Assembly (NCBI GenBank): GCA_012839475.1
Contig: DUNG01000022.1
Location: forward strand, 1-64,000
DNA from: Petrimonas sp.
Lineage (GTDB): Bacteria; Bacteroidota; Bacteroidia; Bacteroidales; Dysgonomonadaceae
Direction of reading: 5' to 3'
DNA length: 64,000 nt
Shown here: in pieces, positions 25,292-35,054 of the stretch
Position numbering within the stretch: position 1 is the stretch's first letter
Layout of the letters: each line of letters opens with the position of its first letter
Notes under the pieces: model-generated
Seen by the model: the letters and a program-made list of their open reading frames with translations, nothing else
What the model was told of the DNA's origin: nothing
Database searches by the model: none
Program-made: the position numbers and the translations under genes

Positions 25292-26617
25292 TTAGCGTCT
25301 CACCGTCAATACCGGTATACGGTAAATAAATCCCGCGGAAACCCTGAAGCTGTTGGCCGGGGTGGTGATCTGCTTGACCTCGGGTTTGCTGTACTTCTTT
25401 AATGTCGCAGTCAGAAACAGGTGTAGGTTGTCATCTTTCATCGGGTAAAACTCCAGGCCACCCTGATAGTTCCACGAGGTGAGGCAGTTGCCGCTATCCA
25501 CGTGGCTGTTCTTTTTATATATCGAAAAGTTATTGTAAAAACACTTCAACAGGATATTCCATCGCGGTTGAAACCGGTAATTGAGTTCTCCCAACAGTGT
25601 GAAGTACTCCACGTTCTCGACCATGGCCTCGGGGGTGGCTGTAGCACCCCTGATCGCGCCCAGGTAATCAATATCGGAACGTTGATACAGGACATCAACG
25701 TAGATACGCCAGGTATCGGAACGCCATTTTTGTCCCCCGCTCAACATAAACAGCGTTTTACCCTTCGCGGGTGAGGTGACGTTGGCCCCGTATCGAAGTT
25801 GCAGGGCGTTATCAAAGTAGTTGCTGTTCCAGCCAAGGGAGTAGTATAGGGGAACGGAAGGGGCTTCCACCCGTGTGACGTGCGACGTGCCGGAGCTTTC
25901 CGCCAGTGTTCCGATGGCATCTTCCACTGTACCCCACCGGTTGTTGACTACCTGAAAGGTGAACTCCTGGTTTGGCCTGGGGGTGAACGCCACCTGTAAC
26001 CCGTTAAGGTAGCAGTTGACAAGGTTGTTGATCCCGCTGTAGTCATATACTTCCACGGGGTACTTGTTGTACTCGAAGCCCCCTATCGTGAGGGCTTGCT
26101 TGCCGGCGGTTACCGAAAAGCGCTTGTTGAACCGGTACCTCAAGTAGGCATAGTCGATGCTGTTGGGTAGGTTCTCCTTCGTGAAAATGGGCGACACCTT
26201 GTTGAGTCGCTGCAGGTACTTGTACGACAGCTTGGGTGTAACCTCTCCCGCTATATCGATGATTACCTGATCGAACCGGAATCCCCCATCGTTGAACGTT
26301 AAAGGTGATCCGACGAACTCGTTGTGGTACGCCGAGCGCATATGGAGGGAGATGCTGACCGGTGATAACGAGTTGGTTTCACCGGCTGATAATGTAAGCA
26401 GCGACAAGCCCGCTTCACTGGTAGATTGTTCGAGTAGCAACGAGTTCTGTTCACCAGCCGGTTGAGCGAGCATTGGTGAGTTTTGTTCGTTGGCTGGTTG
26501 CACGAGTACTGACGACGTCTGTTTGTCGATCGACCGTGCAAGCAGTAACGAGCCGTTGAGGTAACAGGAGAAACAGGCTAAAATCAGCAGGACAACAAGG
26601 GGCTTAATTCTGTTCAT
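25292..26617 (-). CDS. Porin O/P-like outer-membrane protein with 12-residue repeats
   Basis: 441 residues. After a signal segment comes a Ser/Gln/Glu/Leu-rich stretch (residues 23-82) made of five imperfect 12-residue units such as SSVLVQPANEQN and SPMLAQPAGEQN. From about 88 the protein is beta-barrel-like, with the FRFDQVIIDIAGEVTPKLSY and FSVTAGKQALTIGGFEYN segments typical of the phosphate-selective porin O/P type. It is transcribed divergently from an 11-heme cytochrome c, suggesting a common envelope process. The solute is unknown. Confidence 0.65.
   Translation of the reverse strand: MNRIKPLVVLLILACFSCYLNGSLLLARSIDKQTSSVLVQPANEQNSPMLAQPAGEQNSLLLEQSTSEAGLSLLTLSAGETNSLSPVSISLHMRSAYHNEFVGSPLTFNDGGFRFDQVIIDIAGEVTPKLSYKYLQRLNKVSPIFTKENLPNSIDYAYLRYRFNKRFSVTAGKQALTIGGFEYNKYPVEVYDYSGINNLVNCYLNGLQVAFTPRPNQEFTFQVVNNRWGTVEDAIGTLAESSGTSHVTRVEAPSVPLYYSLGWNSNYFDNALQLRYGANVTSPAKGKTLFMLSGGQKWRSDTWRIYVDVLYQRSDIDYLGAIRGATATPEAMVENVEYFTLLGELNYRFQPRWNILLKCFYNNFSIYKKNSHVDSGNCLTSWNYQGGLEFYPMKDDNLHLFLTATLKKYSKPEVKQITTPANSFRVSAGFIYRIPVLTVRR
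26372..26551 (-). repeat. Five 36-bp coding repeats in the porin N-terminus
   Basis: Encodes five 12-residue units (23-34, 35-46, 47-58, 59-70, 71-82) with the shared pattern S-x-x-L at the unit start and Q/E-N or similar at its end. Units are diverged but in phase. Confidence 0.7.
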
Positions 26618-26713
26618 AGCGTTTGAATTTTAATCTTCGCTTAGCCATGTGATGGCTTTCAATGTTGACTCACCTAAGCTTCACGAAGGTGAGCTTATAT
26701 TTCTTGTACTTTG

Positions 26714-26744
26714 TTTGCAAAATTAAAATAAAATTGTAATATTG
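26714..26744 (+). promoter_or_regulatory. Promoter of the multiheme cytochrome gene
   Basis: TTTG at 26714-26717, a 19-nt spacer, and TAATATTG at 26737-26744 (one mismatch to TAnnTTTG). The start codon is 43 nt downstream. Confidence 0.65.
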
Positions 26745-26787
26745 CACAATTATTAGCATAAGCTTTACTTCAAAACAGCAGAGAAAC

Positions 26788-29370
26788 ATGCGTAAAAGGA
26801 AAATTATACAGTTGTTGGTCTCGCTTTTCATCCTTATTGCTGTAGGATGGATAGTGAGTTACTACGTGAATACCGTGGGAAGTTTACGTGCTGAGAGCGG
26901 GCTTTCGGCGCAACAGGTTTTCGAACCGTTCGTGCATCCCGATTTGACGTTCGACCTGGCGGATGAACCGTTCCCCGCCGAGGGGCAGTACTGTTTAGCC
27001 TGCCACCAGGGGATAGAACCGGCGCGACCCATCGGTTCCGAGATGATGCAGCAGATACTGCAAAAAGGGGAGGCGCTTGGCGACCCCAACGGCTGCGTGA
27101 TCTGTCACGGTGGTACACCTACCGAGCTGGTTAACAAGGATAGGGCCCACAGCGGCGTTCCCAAAGGGAGCTTGCTGACGTCGTTCACGCCTGTTCCCGC
27201 GGCCTTGCAGGTGAATGCCAACACCTGCGCGCAGTGCCACGAGGATCACGCCTATAGTGTCCGTCTTTCCATGATGAACAGCGACGCGGGAAAGATGAAG
27301 GCGATCTCGTGGAGCTTCGGTATCGGCACCGAGAATTACGACCATGTTTACGCCAATAGCGACCTGAGCGATACCGATGGTTCAACCCCCCGATTTGGCA
27401 CCCAACAGTACATCGATTACATGAAGGAGATGGCCGCCACCTTCCCGGGGCAGTTCCCCGCGGAGCTTAAAGAGATACCCTCCGTTTCGGCAGATGAGAT
27501 AAAGGCGCGGCCCGAGCTGGCGGCGTTTACCTACCTGCGCAATTGTAACGCCTGTCACTTGAGCAACAAGGGGCATCAAGATAGGGGGCATTACCGGGGC
27601 ATGGGATGTGCCGCCTGCCATAACCTCTACAGCAACGAGGGCTTCTACGAGGGGGGCGACCCGGAAATCCCGAAAGATAAGCCGGGACACGTGTTAGTAC
27701 ACTCCATGCAGGGTACCAGAAAGTCGGCCATCCGCTTTAATGAGCACGAGCTTAGCGGAGTACAACTCAACACTTGCGCCGCCTGCCACGCGGCCGGTCG
27801 CCGGATAGGACATGCATATCAAGGGTTGATGGCCCTGGACGATTCGTACAACCGGGGACCTTTCGACGAGAAGGGGCTGCCGCAGCAGAGTAACGCGGGT
27901 TACGTGTTCAAGTACATGGCGGGCGATGTACACCGTCAGATAGAGAAGGATGGGGTGATGGTGCCGGGCTTGCTATGCCAGGATTGCCATACCACCAACT
28001 CCATGCACGGCAGTGGCAACATCGAGGCAACCACGCTGGCAGCTATCGAGATCGAGTGCGCCGATTGTCACGGTACACCCACCCACTACCCGTGGGAGCT
28101 GCCGCTGGGCTACGGTGACGAGTTCGGGAAAGAGCTCGACATGAAGCAGCCCAGGGGAGTGGCCGACGAGCCGCTGGAGGTGACAAAGAAGTTTGGCATC
28201 ACCCACCCAAAAGAGGATGGCTACCTGCTGTCGGCACGGGGGAACCCGCTGGGTAACGTGGTGCGCAAGGGGGACCGGGTCATCGTTTACTCTGATGGGA
28301 GCATGCACGCGTTTGAACTTATAACGCTAAAAGAGATCGCGAGGAGCAAGAGCTGGCAGAACCCGGATGACGCCGAAGTGGCCATGGTGGCTACGACGCA
28401 CGTCGATAAACTAGAGTGCTATGCCTGCCACTCCACTTGGATGCCGCAATACTACGGTTACAAGTACGTGATCGACTACTCGAAACAATCCGTCGACTGG
28501 CTACGTTCGCCGCAACTCGTCAAATCGGACGGTACGACGGCCGATTATAACCAGAACTACGCCATGCAGCCCGGGGCACCCACTTACGGTGACTACAGCC
28601 ATATCCGCTGGGAGAACGCCCCGCTGGGCGTGAACGGCGAGGGGAGGGTATCCCCCTTGGTCGGCGTGATCCAGACGGTCAGCACCGTGATTAACGAGAA
28701 GGGTGAAACCGTTGTCTGGAACAATGTAGCCAAAACGGCGGCCGGCTATAACGCTATCGAGCTGGCACCGCTCAACCCGCACACCACCTCGTTGAAATCG
28801 AGGGAGTGCGTGGATTGTCACGGCAACCCTGTGGCAGCCGGGTATGGTATTGATGGTGGTATTTACGACGCGACGCCCGGAACGCCACGGTATGCTGACG
28901 TGATCGATGCCAAGGGAAATAACGTCAGCCAATACACCCGAGCCCAAATAGCGGCTATCAGCGAGCTGCACGGCGACTTCATGCAACTGCTCACGGTTCA
29001 CGGGGAGCAACTGCAAACGATCGACACGCATTGGCCTACCTCAATGCCGCTCACTCAAGCGCAACGCGATCAACTGACCCGCAAAAACTCCTGTGTCGCC
29101 TGTCATCAGGATATCCCGAAAGGCACCATCCCGAACAGGATGCTGACTAAGGTGGCCCAAGTAGCCAAGCTCGCCTACAACACTCCCGAGAAGCATACCC
29201 GGTTATTGCACAGCAATAACCTGATGATCGCCTGGATAAAGGCGATTGGTGTCGTGCTAATCCTCGTGGTGGTTCCACTGCTTATATGGGGATTCGTAGA
29301 GCGGAAAAAGGTGGCCCGTTTCTGTCAGAGGCTGTTGAAGTTCTTAAAGGCCCCCGGTAAAGTGGATTGA
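26788..29370 (+). CDS. Membrane-anchored 11-heme c-type cytochrome
   Basis: 860 residues with 11 CxxCH heme-binding motifs: CLACH, CVICH, CAQCH, CNACH, CAACH (twice), CQDCH, CADCH, CYACH, CVDCH and CVACH. Hydrophobic helices near both ends (about 7-27 and 821-840) would anchor it in the inner membrane with the hemes in the periplasm. A stretch without hemes separates CADCH from CYACH (about 430-545). Such proteins carry electrons between quinol oxidation and periplasmic or outer-membrane acceptors. Divergent from a porin; codon use is GC-rich compared with the genes before 25 kb. The electron acceptor cannot be read from the sequence. Confidence 0.88.
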   Translation: MRKRKIIQLLVSLFILIAVGWIVSYYVNTVGSLRAESGLSAQQVFEPFVHPDLTFDLADEPFPAEGQYCLACHQGIEPARPIGSEMMQQILQKGEALGDPNGCVICHGGTPTELVNKDRAHSGVPKGSLLTSFTPVPAALQVNANTCAQCHEDHAYSVRLSMMNSDAGKMKAISWSFGIGTENYDHVYANSDLSDTDGSTPRFGTQQYIDYMKEMAATFPGQFPAELKEIPSVSADEIKARPELAAFTYLRNCNACHLSNKGHQDRGHYRGMGCAACHNLYSNEGFYEGGDPEIPKDKPGHVLVHSMQGTRKSAIRFNEHELSGVQLNTCAACHAAGRRIGHAYQGLMALDDSYNRGPFDEKGLPQQSNAGYVFKYMAGDVHRQIEKDGVMVPGLLCQDCHTTNSMHGSGNIEATTLAAIEIECADCHGTPTHYPWELPLGYGDEFGKELDMKQPRGVADEPLEVTKKFGITHPKEDGYLLSARGNPLGNVVRKGDRVIVYSDGSMHAFELITLKEIARSKSWQNPDDAEVAMVATTHVDKLECYACHSTWMPQYYGYKYVIDYSKQSVDWLRSPQLVKSDGTTADYNQNYAMQPGAPTYGDYSHIRWENAPLGVNGEGRVSPLVGVIQTVSTVINEKGETVVWNNVAKTAAGYNAIELAPLNPHTTSLKSRECVDCHGNPVAAGYGIDGGIYDATPGTPRYADVIDAKGNNVSQYTRAQIAAISELHGDFMQLLTVHGEQLQTIDTHWPTSMPLTQAQRDQLTRKNSCVACHQDIPKGTIPNRMLTKVAQVAKLAYNTPEKHTRLLHSNNLMIAWIKAIGVVLILVVVPLLIWGFVERKKVARFCQRLLKFLKAPGKVD

Positions 29371-29498
29371 TTTACTTGATCTCATCGTGCGAGTGACGAA
29401 GTAATTGTAAAAAAGTTTGATTTCGTTTTTACACGTGGACAGATTCGCTTGAAGCCTCATTACACAAGTTAACATCAAAGGGTTTGCGCCATTTTCGG

Positions 29499-29562
29499 TA
29501 AAATCTTCAGTCAGGAGTACATTTTTCACGTTAAAATCTTCAACCGAGAGTGCAGTTTTTCA
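29499..29562 (+). repeat. Imperfect 32-bp tandem repeat
   Basis: Two units share TAAAATCTTCA, then a variable 7 bp, GTACA or GTGCA, and TTTTTCAC. They lie after the cytochrome gene and overlap the start of the terminator hairpin. Confidence 0.5.
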
Positions 29563-29590
29563 CAAAAGAGGCTGCACTCTTTCTTTATAC
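29547..29590 (+). terminator. Terminator after the cytochrome gene
   Basis: AGAGTGCAG (29547-29555) and CTGCACTCT (29572-29580) form a perfect 9-bp stem followed by TTCTTTATAC. The rest of 29371-29762 shows no gene. Confidence 0.65.
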
Positions 29591-29762
29591 TTTATATAGA
29601 GATAGATAGGCCCAAAAACAGACAACCGATCCAAAACGTGAAAATAAGCTTATCGCTTGAGTACAACGCGATCAGTCAGTCAAACCCTCTTATATTATAT
29701 TATGTAAGTATTTGGGATGGGGTGAGGTCTGTTTGGGTAATAGTATTGGACGGTCTCAAATG

Positions 29763-29835
<73 letters not shown>

Positions 29836-29930
29836 ATCTATTTCCCTGTGAAATGGAACTGCAAAGATAGCATTTTATTTTGAGATATCAAAATGTCAGC
29901 CAATCTTTTTTATTTGTACCTGAAAAACCC

Positions 29931-29938
29931 TATTTTTG
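29931..29938 (+). promoter_or_regulatory. -7 box for the glycosyltransferase gene
   Basis: TATTTTTG matches TAnnTTTG exactly. It lies 9 nt before the ATG at 29948, implying a very short leader or a start at 29957. No good -33 box is seen. Confidence 0.45.
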
Positions 29939-29947
29939 GGAAAAAAT

Positions 29948-30700
29948 ATGCAGTTTATGTCAGACAGTATTGTACTTATACCCACGTATAACGAGAAGGA
30001 GAACATCGAAAGTATCATTCGGGCGGTGTTTAACCTGAAAAAAAAATTCCATATTCTGGTTATTGACGATGGTTCACCCGATGGCACGGCCGATATCGTA
30101 AAGCGGTTGATGGAGAGCGAGTTCAAGGATAGGTTGTTTATCGAGGAGAGAGCGGGTAAGCTGGGGTTGGGCACAGCCTACATCCACGGCTTTAAATGGG
30201 CGTTGAAACGTTCGTACGACTATATCTTCGAGATGGATGCCGATTTCTCACACGATCCCAATGACCTGCCACGGCTCTATGCCGCTTGCCACGATGAGGG
30301 GTACGACGTGGCGGTGGGTTCCCGCTACTGCTCGGGCGTGAACGTGGTGAATTGGCCGATGGGTCGCGTGCTGATGTCCTATTTCGCATCGAAGTACGTG
30401 CGCTTCATCACCCGTTTTAAAGTACGGGATACCACCGCTGGTTTTGTCTGCTATCGTCGGAAAGTACTGGAAACCATCGATCTGGATAAGATTAAGTTCA
30501 AAGGGTATGCCTTCCAGATAGAGATGAAGTACACGGCTTACGTGTTGGGCTTCAAGATCAAGGAGGTGTCGGTCATCTTCGTGAATCGGCGATTAGGCAC
30601 CTCGAAAATGAATACCAGCATCTTCGGGGAGGCGTTCTTCGGGGTTATCGACCTTCGGTGGCGAAAGCTAACCGGGAAAATTAAGCCGCGTGCAAACTGA
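29948..30700 (+). CDS. Polyprenyl-phosphate sugar transferase, dolichol-P-mannose synthase type (GT2)
   Basis: 250 residues from ATG 29948. Further upstream only a TTG inside the -7 box is available, and ATG 29957 is also possible. The GT-A fold is shown by IVLIPTYNEKENIESII at the N-terminus, IDDGSPDGT, and EMDADFSHDP, whose DAD binds metal and the nucleotide sugar. Family members transfer mannose or another hexose from a nucleotide sugar to a polyprenyl phosphate at the inner membrane, supplying envelope or O-glycosylation pathways. No C-terminal membrane domain, as in the short soluble type. Followed 106 bp later by dihydroorotase. Confidence 0.87.
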   Translation: MQFMSDSIVLIPTYNEKENIESIIRAVFNLKKKFHILVIDDGSPDGTADIVKRLMESEFKDRLFIEERAGKLGLGTAYIHGFKWALKRSYDYIFEMDADFSHDPNDLPRLYAACHDEGYDVAVGSRYCSGVNVVNWPMGRVLMSYFASKYVRFITRFKVRDTTAGFVCYRRKVLETIDLDKIKFKGYAFQIEMKYTAYVLGFKIKEVSVIFVNRRLGTSKMNTSIFGEAFFGVIDLRWRKLTGKIKPRAN

Positions 30701-30806
30701 CCGCACCCGGGGTTGGCCATGTATACAATGGTCAGCTGAAACAATTGTTGTGTGATAACAGTACCCAGGCAAATCAACGTGATTTATTAACCATAGACAG
30801 GTAGCC

Positions 30807-32147
30807 ATGACGCTAATTCATAGGGCCACGGTGGTAAATGAAGGGGAAACTTATGAGGGATCCCTGCTGCTGAAGGGGCAAAAGATTGCTCGCGTGATAC
30901 GGGGGGAGGTGCCGGAACCGGTATTTAGGCAGTGCCGGCAGATAATTGACGCACGTGGCCTATGGCTGTTGCCCGGCGTTATCGATGATCATGTACATTT
31001 TCGTGAGCCTGGGCTAACGCGTAAGGGCGATATGTTTACCGAGAGCCGTGCCGCGGTGGCCGGCGGGGTAACCTCCTGCATGGAGATGCCCAACACCGTG
31101 CCGCAAACGACCACCATCGAGACGTTGGAGCAAAAGTTCGAACGGGCCGCCTCTCAATCGATGGTCAACTACTCATTTTACCTTGGTGCCACGAACGACA
31201 ACCTCTCCGAGTTGAAAAAGGGGGACCCGAAAGCGGTGTGTGGCGTGAAGCTGTTCATGGGGGCTTCCACCGGCAACATGTTGGTGGATCATGCGCGTAC
31301 CTTGCAAGCGATCTTCGCCGAGGTCGATATGTTGATTGCCGCCCACTGCGAGCAGGAGGATATCATCAGGGAGAACATCGCGCTGTATGAGCGCGAGTTC
31401 GGCGAAGCGATTCCTATCGAATACCACCCCCTTATTAGAAGTGCCGAGGCATGCTACCGCTCCTCTGCCGAAGCGGTAGAGCTTGCCGACAGGTACGGTA
31501 CAAGGCTACACGTGCTGCATCTCTCTACCGGGCGGGAGCTGAGCCTTTTTGACATGGCACCGGTGGAGGAGAAAAAGATCACCTCGGAAGTGTGCGTGCA
31601 CCACCTATGGTTCACAGACGAGGACTACGCCCGGCTGGGAAGCCGCGTGAAGTGGAACCCCGCGATTAAAACCCAAACAGATAGGGAGGCATTGAGAGAA
31701 GGCCTGAAGCAGGGCAAGGTGGATGTGGTGGCGACCGATCATGCGCCGCACCTGCTAGAGGAGAAGGAAGGCGGGGCATTACAGGCCGCATCGGGCGGTC
31801 CGTCATTGCAACACTCGCTGCAAGTGGTGCTGGAGCTAGCGGCCAAGGGCATTTTCTCGAGGGAGCAAGTGGTGGAGAAGATGTGCCATGCGCCAGCCAA
31901 GCTGTTCCGTGTAAAGGAGCGGGGATTTATCCGTGAGGGGTATTACGCCGACCTGGTGTTGGTAGACCCGAATCGGCCCCACCTGGTTTCGGATGGTAAC
32001 GTTTGGTATAAGTGCGGCTGGTCCCCTTTCTTAGGGGAGACGTTTGGCGCAACTGTGAGCAAGACGTTCGTCAACGGGTGCCTGGTGTACGATGAGGGTC
32101 GGTTCTACGAGAACTTCACCGGTGAAGCACTCCAGTTCGACAGGTAA
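30807..32147 (+). CDS. pyrC: Dihydroorotase
   Basis: 446 residues, the class I length. DDHVHFREPGLT carries the HxH metal ligands and substrate Arg; KLFMGASTGNM holds the Lys that is carboxylated to bridge the two zinc ions (class I); AAHCEQED and HVLHLST give further His ligands; VATDHAPH contains the catalytic Asp. Catalyses cyclisation of carbamoyl-aspartate in pyrimidine biosynthesis. The remaining pyrimidine genes are not in the window. Confidence 0.93.
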   Translation: MTLIHRATVVNEGETYEGSLLLKGQKIARVIRGEVPEPVFRQCRQIIDARGLWLLPGVIDDHVHFREPGLTRKGDMFTESRAAVAGGVTSCMEMPNTVPQTTTIETLEQKFERAASQSMVNYSFYLGATNDNLSELKKGDPKAVCGVKLFMGASTGNMLVDHARTLQAIFAEVDMLIAAHCEQEDIIRENIALYEREFGEAIPIEYHPLIRSAEACYRSSAEAVELADRYGTRLHVLHLSTGRELSLFDMAPVEEKKITSEVCVHHLWFTDEDYARLGSRVKWNPAIKTQTDREALREGLKQGKVDVVATDHAPHLLEEKEGGALQAASGGPSLQHSLQVVLELAAKGIFSREQVVEKMCHAPAKLFRVKERGFIREGYYADLVLVDPNRPHLVSDGNVWYKCGWSPFLGETFGATVSKTFVNGCLVYDEGRFYENFTGEALQFDR

Positions 32148-32294
32148 TGTAGTATTGGATGACCTGCAGCATACACAAAGTAATGTGAGTTATGCTCATG
32201 AACCCCTGTTTGATCACTAACGTGGGGCAATATGTTGCGTTATAGCATCGGGTAAGTTTGGAATGGTCGAATAGGCATGGTGTAACACAAACGA

Positions 32295-34979
32295 TTATGG
32301 TATAATCGCTTCGGCTTCAACCTCAATCTCTTTCGTGAAATGAATCATTTGGCCTAACCCTGTCACCCCTTCCCCGGTTACCTGGTAGGTACTTGCCCCG
32401 TCGGCCGTGTAAAACTCTATAATAGCCTCCCCTTCCGGTGAGAAATTCACGTTAGGCTTCCAGTAGATGGTAGTACGAAAATCGGGCTCGGGCGACTCTT
32501 TCTCGTCGCTCGTTTCATATTTCGGGGAGTAGAACTCCGCCGCCTGTTGGTAACCGAGCGGGATGATTTGGTCGATATTGGGAGATCGGGTGTTTTTTTG
32601 TACGAAACCCTTTTTGGTCGTGATCACGACGGCCCCGCTTGTGTTGGGATAGTATCCCAGCATGAAGGTGTTGTCTTTCATGATGAACAGGTTATCGATG
32701 GAAGAGACGTCAATCATATCCAGCTGGTCAAAAAAATCTTCGTACGTGATGTCATCGATCACGAAGAGCACCGGCAAATCGGATCGGGTGGTTGTTATGC
32801 GATCCGATTTCACGACGAGCCCCGGGGTGGTCAGGAGCAGCGTGTGTAAGCTACTGAACCTCCTTCTTTCAATCTCATCTGCTGTAATCAGCCCACTGGA
32901 GGAGATGGGAGAATAAAACTTCGACTGGGTGTAGGTCTCTTTGCTTTGAGCGGTGACCGTGAACTCCTCGAGCGCGATTGTCCTGATTCCATATTTGGCG
33001 GCATAGTCTTCGTTAGCCTGTTGCACGTAGGTATCCAAGTGGGAGTCGGAAGCAGATGACAGTCGTCCCTCTATAGGCACCGTGGCGTAAGAGCGGTCGG
33101 GGAACGTTTCTTGGTCGAGGTTAATCACGTTTCGCCTACTCCCCTGTTTACTTAGCGATTGTACCGTGATCACCGTTCCCTCCGGGTATTCCACCTTGAA
33201 CAGGAATCTACCCTTCTCGTCTGCCACGGTGGTTTCGCCGCTCAAAAGCGTGTCGAGGCTAGCCATTAGGCTTATCTCACCATCTTCCATACTCCTTAAC
33301 AGCGCCTCTGTTTTCCCGCTAACCTCTTGGAACTGCTCGGGCAGGAAGGTGTTAGGTGTCGCGATGATACCCTTCAGCACGCTGGGGATATCATACCTTT
33401 TCCAGCCTTGTGTCATCAGCAACGCATCGAGCGCCTGCCGATCCGATTCATCGCCCGTGAAGTAGGTGGCGGGAGATTCCACGTGGCCTTGGATTTCGGA
33501 GGAGAGTAGAAGCGTTGAGATCAAGTTGTCCACGGTATCAGTGATCGCCTTGTTTTTATCAATCACCGAAACGGCCAGGTTGTTCATGTAGGTCACGGTG
33601 TCCATCTCTGCCAGCTTGAGCTTTAGGGTAACATGTTCTCTGCTTTTGTACGAGGGGGCGGAGGGCGCTACGTCCAAACGGGGAAAGTCCTCCTCGTTGA
33701 TGTTGAAAACCAGTCGTTCGCTCAGTATCTCTCGCTTCTCGTCAAGCAAAAGAAAACAGGTTATTCCCGATGGAAAAATATTCACGGGGAAGGAGTAGCT
33801 TTCGGTTTCGGGCGACCATGGCTCATGGTACAGCACGAGTCCCTTATGGTGAATCAAAAGGGATACCGGGTTTCTTGGGGCCGCGTCACCTTTTAGGAGA
33901 GAGGCGACAAACAGGTTGCGGGTTTTTCGCACGTGGATTGTCCTCGCCCGGGGTTCTACCAAGGGCAGGTCCAAGCGCTTGATCGCACCGCTTTTTGTCT
34001 CACAGATGGCGTAATAGGTTTCGTTGGGTTCAACGAATAGAAAAAATGCCCCCATCCCCAACGGGTGGCTCGTGAATTCGGCCACCTTTTCACCTTTGGT
34101 GTTATAAACGAAACCGGTAACCTCTTCACCCAGTCCGGAGGGGTTGATGGCCTTGAAGCCTACCCGGCACGCTTGAAGCGGGACAAGGTAACCTCCCTCG
34201 GGGTGGAACGTCACCTCGAAGTCATCGGCCGCGTAAGGGATAGGGTAGTACCGTTCGAACTTTCTCCCCTCGTGGACGATGGCTAACAGCATGTTCCTGT
34301 TGCTTCGTCTCTTGTTCATCACGAACGAGCTGTTGAAACGGTTTCCCTCTTTCGGTCTTATTGTCCGTGTGGTTTCATCCGACAGCTTGAACGTCACCAT
34401 TTCGGGGGCGATCGTGTCACCGTTCACTCGATCCACGAATTGGAAGGTGACATCGACTTTGCTGCCGTTGGCCTCGAAGTGGGCAATGGGTTCAACCTGT
34501 AAAGAGTAGGGGTCCAGCACGCGTATCGCCTTTTTAAAGAACGCCTCGTTCCCCTGGTTACGCATGTAGCGAGTATACGCCCGAAGCGTGTAGCTTCCTT
34601 CGGCCAGGTCATCTTCCAAATCGATGTAGCCGGCGAATACCCCGATGCTATCCGGGCGTATTTTCACCCGTTTTATCAATTCGTCGAACGGGTTAAACAG
34701 TTCCAGGTAGACATAGCGACTATAGAATGCGGGCCGGTTGCTCGTGGCATCTATCAGGTGGGCACGTAGCCATACCCGCTCTCCCGATAAGTAGACCGAT
34801 TTGTCGGTCTGCACGTAGATCTTTTCATGTGGGAAGCTGCTCAGTTGTTCGTTGAACTGATTGGTGACCCAATACGGATCATGTTCAGCTTCAATTGGTT
34901 CATGCGCAGTGTCTTGAGCCAATAGGGCGGTCATGCACCATGCGAGCAATAGGATAAACACCACCTTTTTCATGACCAT
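32295..34979 (-). CDS. Exported MG2/TonB-plug protein without a barrel
   Basis: 894 residues with a signal peptide (cleavage after LLAQ). The N-terminal region has an MG2-type macroglobulin domain (KIYVQTDKSVYLSGERVWLR, about 54-73) with several Ig-like domains behind it. Near 690-790 a plug-like segment appears (LLLTTPGLVV, LPVLFVIDDITY, GAVVITTKKGF), as in SusC-type receptors, but no transmembrane barrel follows: the last 100 residues are short and beta-rich. Such proteins are widespread in Bacteroidota but uncharacterised, and may act as periplasmic or surface adaptors. Confidence 0.75.
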   Translation of the reverse strand: MVMKKVVFILLLAWCMTALLAQDTAHEPIEAEHDPYWVTNQFNEQLSSFPHEKIYVQTDKSVYLSGERVWLRAHLIDATSNRPAFYSRYVYLELFNPFDELIKRVKIRPDSIGVFAGYIDLEDDLAEGSYTLRAYTRYMRNQGNEAFFKKAIRVLDPYSLQVEPIAHFEANGSKVDVTFQFVDRVNGDTIAPEMVTFKLSDETTRTIRPKEGNRFNSSFVMNKRRSNRNMLLAIVHEGRKFERYYPIPYAADDFEVTFHPEGGYLVPLQACRVGFKAINPSGLGEEVTGFVYNTKGEKVAEFTSHPLGMGAFFLFVEPNETYYAICETKSGAIKRLDLPLVEPRARTIHVRKTRNLFVASLLKGDAAPRNPVSLLIHHKGLVLYHEPWSPETESYSFPVNIFPSGITCFLLLDEKREILSERLVFNINEEDFPRLDVAPSAPSYKSREHVTLKLKLAEMDTVTYMNNLAVSVIDKNKAITDTVDNLISTLLLSSEIQGHVESPATYFTGDESDRQALDALLMTQGWKRYDIPSVLKGIIATPNTFLPEQFQEVSGKTEALLRSMEDGEISLMASLDTLLSGETTVADEKGRFLFKVEYPEGTVITVQSLSKQGSRRNVINLDQETFPDRSYATVPIEGRLSSASDSHLDTYVQQANEDYAAKYGIRTIALEEFTVTAQSKETYTQSKFYSPISSSGLITADEIERRRFSSLHTLLLTTPGLVVKSDRITTTRSDLPVLFVIDDITYEDFFDQLDMIDVSSIDNLFIMKDNTFMLGYYPNTSGAVVITTKKGFVQKNTRSPNIDQIIPLGYQQAAEFYSPKYETSDEKESPEPDFRTTIYWKPNVNFSPEGEAIIEFYTADGASTYQVTGEGVTGLGQMIHFTKEIEVEAEAIIP

Positions 34980-35054
34980 GCTTTTTTTGTTTTAGCTTTC
35001 ACGTTACCTACGCTTGATCCCCGGCATATTTGGGACATGGGCAGCGTTGTTGTT

